Assembly: GCA_002171655.1 (NCBI GenBank) | Contig: NHEC01000082.1 | Location: 23,970 to 56,341 of the forward strand | Direction: 5' to 3' | DNA length: 32,372 nucleotides | Source of the DNA: Planctomycetes bacterium TMED75 | GTDB taxonomy: Bacteria; Planctomycetota; Phycisphaerae; Phycisphaerales; SM1A02 | Shown: one piece after another, positions 24,248-32,358 of the stretch | Layout of the letters: each line of letters starts with the position of its first letter | Position numbering within the stretch: position 1 is the first letter of the stretch | The notes under the pieces: generated by a model | What the model saw: the letters and a program-made list of their open reading frames with translations, nothing else | Databases searched by the model: none | What the model was told of the DNA's origin: nothing | Position numbers and translations under genes: made by a program

Positions 24248-25207
24248 TCAGTCGTAACTCTTCGAGAGCATTGCGGCAAAGAGATCAGGGCCTCGCCCGC
24301 TCAGCGGCGCGTGCAACCGTCGGAAACGGCGAAGGGTCAGACCACCCTGCTCTGCCCAGGCCTGCAGGAGTTCCTCGCTGAAGCCGAGATGAATGTGCCC
24401 CATGGCCTCGACCAGATCGGTCCGGTCGTGCGAAATCATGTCCACAACCACCAAGCGACCTCCGGGCTTGAGCGTACGCTGCACCTCGGTGATGATGCTG
24501 GCAGGCTGCTCCTGATGGTGCAACACCAACATCAGAACCGCCGCATCCAGCAGCCCGGATTCAATTGGAAGTTCATCGAGTCCTGCTTCCATGAAGGTGA
24601 TGTTGCCAAAGCCCGAAAGACGCTTGCGCGCCGCATCGAGCATGGCTGGCTCCCGATCCACTGCGATGACCTGATCAACCACCGGAGCCAGTCGCTCACT
24701 GGCGTCCCCACTTCCACAACCCAGATCAGCGACCACCCAGTTTCCCGGGAGAAGGCCCAACAGCGCCTCTTCGGTAAACCCGAATCCAAACAGCTCTCGT
24801 CGAATCATCTGCCAGTCAGAGCCAACCCGACCGAAGAAAGAGGTGCTGTCAGATCGGCGCTCCAGAAGAACCTGCCGAAGCCTGATCTCATCGTCTCTGA
24901 ACTCCCCCTCCTGACCGAGTCGATCGGTGGTGTTGGACCAAAGCGATCGGAGACCAGCATCGGAAATCTGCATTCGATAGAGGCTGGCCGTACCTTCGGT
25001 CCGCTTGCTGAGCAGGCCCAGTTCGTACAGCAGCTTGAGATGCCGACTCACGGTGGACTGTGGCATTGCGAGGGAGCGAGCCAACTCTCCCACTCCCAAT
25101 TCCTGTTCTTCGAGCAGACGAAGCAATCTCACCCGCGCATGGTCACTCAACGCAGAGAGAAGCGCGAGCCAATCAGAACCAACTGAATCTGTATTTTCCG
25201 AAGTCAT
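24248..25207 (-). CDS. ArsR-family regulator fused to SAM-dependent methyltransferase domain
   Basis: A 319-residue protein. Residues about 10-85 form an ArsR winged helix (LSDHARVRLLRLLEEQELGV, SLAMPQSTVSRHLKLLYELG) without obvious metal-binding Cys. Residues about 150-319 form a class I methyltransferase fold with the SAM loop VVADLGCGSGDASERLAP, the acidic VDREPAMLDAARKRL and LKPGGRLVVVDM. ArsR-methyltransferase fusions include SahR, described in Proteobacteria as an SAH-responsive repressor of ahcY and methionine genes, and also methyltransferase-only paralogues. The SAH hydrolase gene lies about 2 kb away (stop 22380), with palindromes in its upstream region. ATG at 25207 is preferred: AGGAG lies 11 bases upstream, while the TTG at 25216 is too close to it. 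Confidence 0.88.
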   Translation of the reverse strand: MTSENTDSVGSDWLALLSALSDHARVRLLRLLEEQELGVGELARSLAMPQSTVSRHLKLLYELGLLSKRTEGTASLYRMQISDAGLRSLWSNTTDRLGQEGEFRDDEIRLRQVLLERRSDSTSFFGRVGSDWQMIRRELFGFGFTEEALLGLLPGNWVVADLGCGSGDASERLAPVVDQVIAVDREPAMLDAARKRLSGFGNITFMEAGLDELPIESGLLDAAVLMLVLHHQEQPASIITEVQRTLKPGGRLVVVDMISHDRTDLVEAMGHIHLGFSEELLQAWAEQGGLTLRRFRRLHAPLSGRGPDLFAAMLSKSYD

Positions 25208-25264
25208 AGAAACCAATGCTCCTGGACCTGAAGGGTGCGCATGCAGGCTTCCATGAGTGGCCGT

Positions 25265-25939
25265 TCATTGACCAGGGGCGAGACCGAGGGTCGGCCCGGG
25301 GATCTCTCCGTATTCAACGAGCATCACCGTGATTCGTTCGTCATCAGGGGAAATTGCATAGGCCTGTCGAAGTCGACGGATCGCTTCGGAAGTGCGACCA
25401 AGTCGACCTTCAAGAACCGCCGTTCGGTAGTACGGGGTTGAGTCGGTTCCGTCTTCAATCGCACAGGCATTCGAGAGGGCTTCCATCGCGGTGTCGTAGT
25501 CATCAAGCTTTTCCGCGTAGGCGGCCATGACCAACCAGGTGGCGAGATCTCGGTTGTCACTGGCACGATTCCGGAGCATGGTGAACATTCGGCTGTAGTC
25601 CTTCTTCTGGTAGAAGGCATCAGCGAGAGCAAACGTAATCGCGTCATTGCGTGGATCGAGTGATTGTGCAATCTCCAGGGCGGACTGCGCCTTGGAATAT
25701 TCACCGAGTTCGATCAGACAGAGACCGTATCGATACTGGATCTCGGAATTGGAGGCTTCACGTGACAAGACCTCCTTGTATTTTTCAGCGGCATCAGCCC
25801 AGTTCTGGTATTCAAAGCTGTGGTTCCCCCGCTTCACCAGCAGGTGGCTGGGAGTCTTGGTGGTTTCACAGCCCGAAAGAACGAACAGGGTGATGAACGG
25901 AAGAACGAGGCTTGCGACGATGAATCGTGCTGGATGCAT
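25265..25939 (-). CDS. TPR-repeat lipoprotein
   Basis: A 224-residue protein with a hydrophobic signal and lipobox LSGC (Cys24). From about residue 35 it consists of tetratricopeptide-like helical pairs: NHSFEYQNWADAAEKYKEVL, QYRYGLCLIELGEYSKAQSA, ITFALADAFYQKKDYSRMF, YAEKLDDYDTAMEAL and AVLEGRLGRTSEAIRRLRQA. Such lipoproteins act as scaffolds, for example near pilus or secretion machinery; the pil cluster is downstream in this window but separated by other genes, so a link is only a possibility. ATG at 25939 has GGAG ten bases upstream. The gene lies 57 bases upstream of the ArsR-methyltransferase start and points the same way, so the two may share a transcript. Confidence 0.87.
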   Translation of the reverse strand: MHPARFIVASLVLPFITLFVLSGCETTKTPSHLLVKRGNHSFEYQNWADAAEKYKEVLSREASNSEIQYRYGLCLIELGEYSKAQSALEIAQSLDPRNDAITFALADAFYQKKDYSRMFTMLRNRASDNRDLATWLVMAAYAEKLDDYDTAMEALSNACAIEDGTDSTPYYRTAVLEGRLGRTSEAIRRLRQAYAISPDDERITVMLVEYGEIPGPTLGLAPGQ

Positions 25940-26065
25940 ACGACACTTGCTCCAGAATATTGGGTTCTAGAATCGTGAAAGAGGCCCTGAGGGTCTGATG
26001 ATATCGAAGTCAGTCGGGCGTGTTGGAGAAGACGCCGTTCATCCACCATGAAGCATGATCAGACC

Positions 26066-26464
26066 ATGAAAAAGTGCCGAATCGCCCTCTGCAGGCATGA
26101 AATCCCCGGATCAGACCCTCATCTGGACCTCTTTGTGGGGCCGGTGGAACCACGTGATGATGATGAACTGGTTGCCCGAAGCTGGCGTTTGACGAGGGAC
26201 CCCCGGGAACTGCAGCCAACCGAGTCCCTGCAAGTCACGCCCCTGCCGCTTCATCGGGCGAAGTATCTGCGTCTCGAAGGCCCGGTTCGCCCCCGATCTC
26301 AGGCCGGCCAGGTCATCCCTCTCTGGAGAGCTCAATGCAGCGTGGAAGAACCCGATGCCGACCGGCTGAGGATCACGATACGATGGCAGGATGGTCTCAG
26401 CGGCCGATTCGATCTTGGGCTGCAACGTATTCAGCGACTTCCAAGCACTGAAACTGAAACCTGA
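26066..26464 (+). CDS. LigD 3'-phosphoesterase-like small protein
   Basis: This protein has 132 residues from this start, or 138 from the ATG at 26048; neither has a clear ribosome binding site, and the shorter form matches the family's usual beginning. The pattern CRHEIPGSDPHLDLFVG carries His11, His19 and Asp21, matching the H-x(n)-H-x-D metal site of the LigD phosphoesterase domain (HDATRLHYDFRLE in Pseudomonas). LPLHRAKYLRLEGP (59-72) gives a further His-Arg, and SQAGQVIPLW corresponds to the family's 'RGxVxxW' turn. LigD phosphoesterase trims 3'-phosphates and ribonucleotides in end joining. Stand-alone versions are common in planctomycetes. No ligase, polymerase or Ku gene is in the window, so its repair role is inferred from the domain alone. 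Confidence 0.65.
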   Translation: MKKCRIALCRHEIPGSDPHLDLFVGPVEPRDDDELVARSWRLTRDPRELQPTESLQVTPLPLHRAKYLRLEGPVRPRSQAGQVIPLWRAQCSVEEPDADRLRITIRWQDGLSGRFDLGLQRIQRLPSTETET

Positions 26465-26508
26465 TTCATCCACCACCACCTCGTGAGTGACCTCGAAGGA
26501 ACCCGAAT

Positions 26509-27078
26509 ATGGCATGGATCGACCTCCTACTGGCCATCATCTTCCTCATCATCGGTTCCGGATGCACGGTGATCGTGTTGATCGGACTGCCGGGGACTTG
26601 GCTGATGATCGCCTTGGCCTTCGGACTCTGCCTGGTGCAAAGGCTCTGGGCTCCGGCGGGCAGTGACTGGCTGGTCCCCTGGTGGGTCTTCGTGATTGGA
26701 ATCGTGATCGCAATCATCGGTGAAGTACTTGAATTCATGGCCGGGGCACTGGGTGCGAAGAAGGGTGGAGCGTCCAAGAAAGGTATGCTTGGTGCTTTGA
26801 TCGGCGGATTTGGCGGCACCATCCTTGGTACCTTTCTCATTCCGATTCCGATCGTGGGCTCCCTGATCGGAGCAATTGTTGGCTGCGGTATCGGCGCGGT
26901 GATCGGCGAACTCAATGCGAGCCCCGACTCCCGACTGAAGGACACGATCAAGCCTGCGACTGGTGCCGTAGTAGGACGAATCCTCGGCGCACTGGCGAAA
27001 CTACCCTGTGCATTCGTGGTGTGGGTGCTGCTCGCGGTGGCATTGTTCATCCAACCGCTCAAGACGATCCTTGGATGA
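26509..27078 (+). CDS. DUF456-family membrane protein
   Basis: A 189-residue very hydrophobic protein with about five membrane helices and Gly-rich segments (GALIGGFGGTILGTFLIPIP, GSLIGAIVGCGIGAVIGEL). The layout, with an N-terminal LIGLPGTWLMI segment, the loop EFMAGALGAKKGGASKKG and two glycine-zipper-like repeats, is that of the DUF456 family of unknown function. AAGGA (26496-26500) precedes the ATG by eight bases. The gene follows the LigD-like gene by 44 bases, so the two may be cotranscribed, and its stop faces that of pilB 18 bases away. Confidence 0.85.
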   Translation: MAWIDLLLAIIFLIIGSGCTVIVLIGLPGTWLMIALAFGLCLVQRLWAPAGSDWLVPWWVFVIGIVIAIIGEVLEFMAGALGAKKGGASKKGMLGALIGGFGGTILGTFLIPIPIVGSLIGAIVGCGIGAVIGELNASPDSRLKDTIKPATGAVVGRILGALAKLPCAFVVWVLLAVALFIQPLKTILG

Positions 27079-27096
27079 CGCTGCTTCTAAGCTGAG

Positions 27097-29025
27097 TTAG
27101 ATGGTTGCCTCGGTGACCCGCAGGACTTCCTCGACGGAGGTCACACCCTGCTCAACCTTGGCGAAGCCATCATCGCGCAACGAAGACATGCCCCGTTCGA
27201 TGCACAACCGCCTGAATTCAGTCACATTCGGGCTCGAAGCGATGCGATCCCGAAGGAAATCGTCGAGAACCAGCATCTCGTAGATACCGCATCGACCTGC
27301 GTATCCGGTCTCACGGCACTTGCTGCATCCGACACCTCGCATCAGGTGATCACGATGCACGCCATGGGTTTGAAGAAAATCGCGAAGCTCGTCGGGAACG
27401 GGTTCCGCGGTCGCGCAGTCGGGACAGGTCCGTCGAACCAGACGCTGCGCAAGGATGGCATTCAGCGCCGCACCGACCAGGAACGGTTCAATTCCAATGT
27501 TGATAAGTCGGGTCACCGAGCTGGGTGCATCATTGGTATGCAACGTGCTGAGGACGAGGTGACCGGTGAGTGCCGCCTGAACCGCAGTGGTCGCGGTATC
27601 CATGTCACGAACCTCACCCAGGAGAACCACATCGGGATCCTGGCGAAGCAATGACTTCAGAGCGGTTGAGAAGGTCAAGCCGATCATTTCATGAGTCTGG
27701 ATTTGGGTGATTCCGTCGAGGTGGTACTCGATGGGATCCTCCACCGTGGAGATGTTCAGGCGACGACGATCCATCTGACGAATCGAGGAATAGAGGGTTG
27801 TGGTCTTACCCGATCCGGTGGGACCAGTGACCAGAATGATTCCGTGTGGCTGGGAGATCTGGGTCTGCCAGGTGGTGAAGGCATCTTCCGAAAAACCGAG
27901 GTCGTCGAGCGTGACGTTGATCGATCGCGTGTCGAGGATACGCATGACCGTCTTCTCACCGCCAGGAGTGGGAATTGTGGAGACACGGAGGTCCATTCGG
28001 CGCCCCATGACAGTGACACAGATGCGTCCATCCTGAGGGAGACGGCGCTCGGCGATGTCCAGGTTCGCCATGATCTTGATTCGAGAAGTGAGTGCACCGT
28101 GCATCTTGCGCGGAGGGCTCATCATCTCGAAGAGCATGCCATCGATTCGAAACCGAATCTTGAGGGTTTCCTCACCGGGTTCGATGTGGATGTCGGAGGC
28201 GCCTTCCTTCACTGCAGTCTGGATGATGTGGTTCACGTAGCGGACCACCGGCGAGGAGTCGGCTTCGGCCTCCAGATCATCCCCCTCGTCTTTCTTCTCC
28301 TTGACCTGGACTTCGTCTTCCTCCTCGACGTCGGCCAGCAGATCTGACATGTTGATCGACTCGGCGGAATGCTCACCGAAGGAATCGATCACCTCCATGA
28401 TATCCGTGGAAGTGACGATGACGTGCTTGAGAACCGCCACCCCAAGACGACGCTTGATGTCCTCAAGGAGGAACAGGTCGTCGGGTTCGGTGGTGCCGAC
28501 GACGATTCGTGATCCTTCCCGGCGCAAGGGCATGGCAGATCGCTCTCGACAGTAGTCAACACCGAGTTTCAGAAGCAATTCCGAGTCGAAACCACCGGTC
28601 TCATGCTGAATTCGTTCAAAGAGAAGACCAGAGAGTTCCGCAGTGATCGACTGGATACCGATTTCTTCGGCTCCTGCATCGACTAGAAGAGCCCGCATCG
28701 AGCGGCCAGCTGACTGACTCTCCATTCGGCGGGCCGACTCAACCTGCTCGCTGGTGGCGAAACCACGATCAAGGGCCATACTCGTCAGATCGCCCTCGGA
28801 CTCCCGATGCTCCTCGGGCGTCCAGAGCTCACTCAAGGCATCTCCAGGCCTGATCACGGATGGATCGGAGCTCGTCGAATTGGGTAATTCCGATCCAAGA
28901 CCACTTCCCGCCATATCGGGGCGGCGAGTCGAGGGATCCTCCTTGCTCGGCTCCTGACTCTTCTTGTTCGAAGAGCGGGAGACTCCAAGGTCCTGCATCA
29001 ATTCATCAAATCGAAAGTTGCTCAC
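27097..29025 (-). CDS. pilB: Type IV pilus/type II secretion assembly ATPase
   Basis: A 642-residue hexameric ATPase that powers polymerisation of pilin subunits at the cytoplasmic face. After an unusual, disordered, Ser/Pro-rich N-terminus (about residues 15-65) come the N-terminal GspE domain and an acidic stretch (231-256). The ATPase follows: SDIHIEP (277-283), Walker A GPTGSGKTTT (401-410), Asp box ISTVEDPIEY, Walker B VVLLGEVRD (466-474), His box LSTLHTNDAP and the zinc-type Cys pairs CPDC (534-537) and CSKC (567-570). The Cys pairs support PilB/GspE over the retraction ATPase PilT. The start is GTG at 29025 with AGAGGAA upstream. It is the last gene of the pil run and ends 18 bases from the DUF456 gene. 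Confidence 0.93.
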   Translation of the reverse strand: MSNFRFDELMQDLGVSRSSNKKSQEPSKEDPSTRRPDMAGSGLGSELPNSTSSDPSVIRPGDALSELWTPEEHRESEGDLTSMALDRGFATSEQVESARRMESQSAGRSMRALLVDAGAEEIGIQSITAELSGLLFERIQHETGGFDSELLLKLGVDYCRERSAMPLRREGSRIVVGTTEPDDLFLLEDIKRRLGVAVLKHVIVTSTDIMEVIDSFGEHSAESINMSDLLADVEEEDEVQVKEKKDEGDDLEAEADSSPVVRYVNHIIQTAVKEGASDIHIEPGEETLKIRFRIDGMLFEMMSPPRKMHGALTSRIKIMANLDIAERRLPQDGRICVTVMGRRMDLRVSTIPTPGGEKTVMRILDTRSINVTLDDLGFSEDAFTTWQTQISQPHGIILVTGPTGSGKTTTLYSSIRQMDRRRLNISTVEDPIEYHLDGITQIQTHEMIGLTFSTALKSLLRQDPDVVLLGEVRDMDTATTAVQAALTGHLVLSTLHTNDAPSSVTRLINIGIEPFLVGAALNAILAQRLVRRTCPDCATAEPVPDELRDFLQTHGVHRDHLMRGVGCSKCRETGYAGRCGIYEMLVLDDFLRDRIASSPNVTEFRRLCIERGMSSLRDDGFAKVEQGVTSVEEVLRVTEATI

Positions 29026-29046
29026 GGTGATTCCTCTTTAATACCG

Positions 29047-29730
29047 TCACTCGCCGGTGCCCATGGTGACCTGGACTTCGTGCCAGCAGTCGAGTTCGGA
29101 GTTGTAGCAGCCAAGCAAGGCGGATCGCCGATCCGTGTCCTCGATGGAAAATTCAATCTGAGTCTTTGCGATATCGAAGGTGTCGCCCAAGGCGAGCAGA
29201 ACTCCCTCGATGTTGACCAGGGCTCGTTCCGTTCCACCCCCAAGCACCGACTTCAACTTCAGCAGTCCCGCCACTCGATCAACTTCCTCTTGCCAATCGG
29301 CGCACAATGCCTCGCGATCGGGCACGACGTCCTCCACCAACTCCTCGATCAATGCGGATTCGTTGGAGATGGCCGCCGGGCGCCAGTTCTGGAAGGGATC
29401 TCGATCCGCCTGAAGCTGCATTCCGGCGGAATCAGGAATCGCGAGTCGCTGCATGACCTGTGAATCGATGGGATCGACGCTGAGCCGATCCGGAAGGGAA
29501 CGAGTGGAGGCCATGTCCGCTGATCCATTGCGCAGCGTACGCATCGACCACAGTCCCACTACGGCCGCAAGGAGAATCACACCGAGTACGACCCCATTGC
29601 GGTCGATTCTCCGCGAGATGCCTGAATTGGAGTTAATCCCGAAGGAATCCTCGTTTGAGAAGTCCATAGAGTTCGTGGAATCAACCTGCGATTCATCGCT
29701 GGAAGCCTCTTGATCCTGCTGGGTAAACAT
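29047..29730 (-). CDS. pilP: PilP/GspC-like membrane-anchored pilus assembly protein
   Basis: A 227-residue protein with an acidic, Ser/Asn-rich cytoplasmic stretch, one membrane helix (about residues 47-63, VVLGVILLAAVVGLW) and a periplasmic part containing DPFQNWR, the short motif typical of PilP/GspC-type proteins. The final 70 residues look like a small beta domain (RALVNIEGVLLALGDTFDI). The position after pilO fits pilP, although pilP usually carries a lipobox, which this one lacks; hence the GspC-like alternative. The ATG at 29730 overlaps the pilO stop (TGATG) and has GAAGGAG eight bases upstream, so translation is coupled. Symbol from context; confidence in the gene is high, in the name moderate. 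Confidence 0.72.
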   Translation of the reverse strand: MFTQQDQEASSDESQVDSTNSMDFSNEDSFGINSNSGISRRIDRNGVVLGVILLAAVVGLWSMRTLRNGSADMASTRSLPDRLSVDPIDSQVMQRLAIPDSAGMQLQADRDPFQNWRPAAISNESALIEELVEDVVPDREALCADWQEEVDRVAGLLKLKSVLGGGTERALVNIEGVLLALGDTFDIAKTQIEFSIEDTDRRSALLGCYNSELDCWHEVQVTMGTGE

Positions 29731-30296
29731 CAAGATTTCTCCTTCTCGGGATCCGCGTAGATTGTGATGGTCATCTCGGCTCGAATGTGGCCACTGGAGA
29801 GCTGGTTTGACCCACGAAGCATCCGTGCCGGCTTCTCGATGGTCATGTCGAGAATGCGAGTGATTCGCGGCATCCGCTCGAGATCAAAGAGGAACCGGTG
29901 CACACCGGAGAAGGGACCCTCGATGACGGTCTCCAGGGGCATTTCGGTGTAATGCGCTGCCGTGACCCCCTTCTCTCTTCGGAACGACCTGATGACAAGG
30001 TTGTTGTCCTGTGCAATTTCCGCGATGCGCCGCAACACATCTTCGACTCCGGCGGCATCGGGGATACGTGCTCGCAGATCCTCCAGGGCGAACTGGAGAT
30101 CCCCAAGAGTGACCTCGAGATTTGCATTGATGGATTCAACCTCTCGAAGTTCCTCCAGTTGTGCGACCTTGAGATCAACATCGACCCGCGCGGATGCGAT
30201 CGCCTGATTGCGCGGTTGGAACACAAAGACCCACGCACCAAGGGGAACAGCGATGAGAATCACGAAGAAGATGATCTGTCTGGTGTTGTTGTTCAT
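29730..30296 (-). CDS. pilO: PilO-type pilus assembly protein
   Basis: A 188-residue protein with an N-terminal membrane helix (IIFFVILIAVPLGAWVFVF, about 8-26), a coiled coil (about 30-80, rich in Leu, Glu and Arg) and a ferredoxin-like C-terminal domain (PLETVIEGPFSGVHRFLFDLERMPRI, shown here as two parts of one segment from about residue 125). This is the standard layout of PilO, which pairs with PilN in the inner-membrane alignment platform. AGGA precedes the ATG at 30296 by nine bases and lies inside the pilN end; pilN's stop is one base upstream, so the two are coupled. An open frame extends to 30392 but overlaps pilN. Confidence 0.88.
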   Translation of the reverse strand: MNNNTRQIIFFVILIAVPLGAWVFVFQPRNQAIASARVDVDLKVAQLEELREVESINANLEVTLGDLQFALEDLRARIPDAAGVEDVLRRIAEIAQDNNLVIRSFRREKGVTAAHYTEMPLETVIEGPFSGVHRFLFDLERMPRITRILDMTIEKPARMLRGSNQLSSGHIRAEMTITIYADPEKEKS

Positions 30297-30297
30297 A

Positions 30298-31074
30298 TCA
30301 GCTGTCCTCACCCGGGTACTCGGCAGTCGCGATACTGGTGGAGATGGCGGTGTCGTCATCGGAATCCGACGAGAAACCTTCGTAGATGGCATCCTGATCG
30401 AGTTCCATGGTGATCGTGAACTTTCTCATTTCCACATCATCGACGGTGATGATCTCCGTTGAATCAGGCATGACCGAACTGAGCAGTGAGAAGCTCTGCA
30501 GGGAAGCCACGTAGGTCGAAACATCGACCTCGTCGGTAGCCAGTCCGGTCAGAGTGATGGTGGTGGTGTATTTCTTGGGAACGGGACGCTCCTCAGGCAG
30601 ATCAGAATGAGCATTCTTCTTGCCTCGAGTGCGAACTGGGGCTGCGGCCGGACCACGAGGCTTGAGTCGATCGTTTTTAGGGTCGGATCGAACCACCGGC
30701 TTCTTGGCTTCCTTAGAGGCCATGGTGAGCTTGGTCCAACTCAACTTCATGGGCATTCTCTCAACCAGTCCATCGAGCAACATCGATCGCGGGACTCGTG
30801 AGACGAGGGCTGACGCAAGCTCGGCACGTTCCACGAGATCATCGCGGGCGATTCGGAGCTCATCCATTCGAGAGATCTTCTCACCCACTTCGGAGAATTC
30901 AGCGGCAACTTCCTGCTGCCGGATTCGAACCGAGTCCCATTGACGATTGGTCACTAGAAAGGCGGCGACCACGCCAGCCATCACGATCACGAAGAGCACC
31001 ACGCCGAAACTTGTACGGCGAATCTCCTTGCGCTCGTTGACGTATTCCTGGGGAATGAGAGTTGGTTCATTCAT
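30298..31074 (-). CDS. pilN: PilN-type pilus assembly protein
   Basis: A 258-residue protein that begins with a PilM-binding-like tail (MNEPTLIPQEYVNER), then a membrane helix (about 24-41), a coiled coil (about 45-90) and a ferredoxin-like C-terminal domain (TTTITLTGLATDEVDVSTYV). Between the coil and the domain sits a basic, Pro/Lys/Arg-rich insert (about residues 121-167) that most PilN proteins lack. The short N-terminal tail with NLxP-like 'TLIP' is the part expected to dock into PilM. GAGG lies eight bases before the ATG. It is followed directly by pilO. Confidence 0.87.
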   Translation of the reverse strand: MNEPTLIPQEYVNERKEIRRTSFGVVLFVIVMAGVVAAFLVTNRQWDSVRIRQQEVAAEFSEVGEKISRMDELRIARDDLVERAELASALVSRVPRSMLLDGLVERMPMKLSWTKLTMASKEAKKPVVRSDPKNDRLKPRGPAAAPVRTRGKKNAHSDLPEERPVPKKYTTTITLTGLATDEVDVSTYVASLQSFSLLSSVMPDSTEIITVDDVEMRKFTITMELDQDAIYEGFSSDSDDDTAISTSIATAEYPGEDS

Positions 31075-31107
31075 GACGAGTACCTCACGGCCTGACGGGC
31101 GGTCGAA

Positions 31108-32358
31108 TCAGAGATCCACGGATGCGGTGCACAGTCCACAGGCGGTTGCCCAGGAGGGTGATGCCTGTCCGGGTTCGGGAAGCTTGGGATCGTTGGGGCC
31201 TTCTGCATACCGGGCAAGAGGATCTCCCAGTTGGGCCGAGACGTTGAGAGCTCGAGCAAGACCGCGGCAGAGCGCGGTACTGCGAGATTCGCCACCGAGG
31301 AAGATCAGTCGATCAATCCTTCGGCCGGAAAACAGAGCGGTGTGGTATCGCACGCACAGGGAAAGTTCATCTGACATGCTTTCCATGAGTTCGGAACAGT
31401 CGACCCCCCCTGCGATCAATCCACCGGTGGAGGCAGTCACCCTGGTGGACAGTTCAGGCGGTGCTGAATCGGACCGACGATCGGCCGCAACCATGGTCGA
31501 TTCATCTTGTGGATACGCTTCGCCCTGCTTGGCCATTCCCGCGCGAAGCATGGCCATTCCACCGGTAACCGGAGTACGCTTGCGCGCGGTTGATTCAGGA
31601 AGTTGTTGTTCCTGCATCCCATCATTGATCCGTCGCATGCGAGCCGTGAACAGGTCGGTACCGGATCTCTCGGAAATCAGTCCGTCCATTTGACGGCCTC
31701 CGATCTGAACCTGCTTCGCAAAGATCATCTCCGTTCCATGGGCGATGACGATTTTCATGCCACCCCAGCCAAGATCCACGTACATGGTCGAGATCGAGGC
31801 ATCACTCGTACGTCGATTAAGGTGGTCAAATGCGCCGGTGACCGCGCTGACCTGGGGATGGAGTCCCACCAGCTTGCACTTGACGGACTTGAAGAGATCC
31901 ACGTACCGCATGGAATCCTCGCGAGCCATCGCCCAGCAGAGCATTTCGGTGGCGGAGCGGCCGTCGCGAGCGGACTCGGCGATCGGGGTGGAACGGACCA
32001 CCAGGGTTCCGGGCATTCGCTCAAGCTGAGCCTCGAGCTGAGCGGTCGCCAGTGCGTGCTGGTCCTCGAGCGTCGTACGCTCTACCTGAACCGGCTGGAC
32101 CAGAACCTGAGATGCAAGCGGTGAACAGACCACCCGCCGTCCCCGAAAGCCATGGGCCTTGAAGAGACCGGGAAGTTCGTTCTGGAGAAAGACATGACGC
32201 TTCTCGATGTCGATTCGAATCGGATCAGGAATCTCCAGTTCGATCGCAGCGTGCATTGCCGGCCGCTCACCGAGGGTCACTTGAAGGACCTTGATCGATG
32301 AAGTGCCCATGTCCACGGCTATTGGGGAAAGCTGCGTTGGCAGCATTGAAAGACCCAT
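31108..32358 (-). CDS. pilM: PilM, actin-like cytoplasmic pilus assembly protein
   Basis: A 416-residue actin-fold protein that forms the cytoplasmic ring of the pilus platform with PilN. The nucleotide motifs are PIAVDMGTSSIKVLQV (12-27, first phosphate loop), VDLGWGGMKIVIAHG (second phosphate loop, about 194-208) and LIFLGGESRS (adenosine loop, about 355-364). A stretch rich in Arg, Ser and Gln (about 250-300) is longer than in typical PilM and looks disordered. AGGAG (32369-32365) lies before the ATG at 32358, so the gene is complete although close to the window edge. It heads the run pilM-pilN-pilO-pilP-pilB. Confidence 0.9.
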   Translation of the reverse strand: MGLSMLPTQLSPIAVDMGTSSIKVLQVTLGERPAMHAAIELEIPDPIRIDIEKRHVFLQNELPGLFKAHGFRGRRVVCSPLASQVLVQPVQVERTTLEDQHALATAQLEAQLERMPGTLVVRSTPIAESARDGRSATEMLCWAMAREDSMRYVDLFKSVKCKLVGLHPQVSAVTGAFDHLNRRTSDASISTMYVDLGWGGMKIVIAHGTEMIFAKQVQIGGRQMDGLISERSGTDLFTARMRRINDGMQEQQLPESTARKRTPVTGGMAMLRAGMAKQGEAYPQDESTMVAADRRSDSAPPELSTRVTASTGGLIAGGVDCSELMESMSDELSLCVRYHTALFSGRRIDRLIFLGGESRSTALCRGLARALNVSAQLGDPLARYAEGPNDPKLPEPGQASPSWATACGLCTASVDL

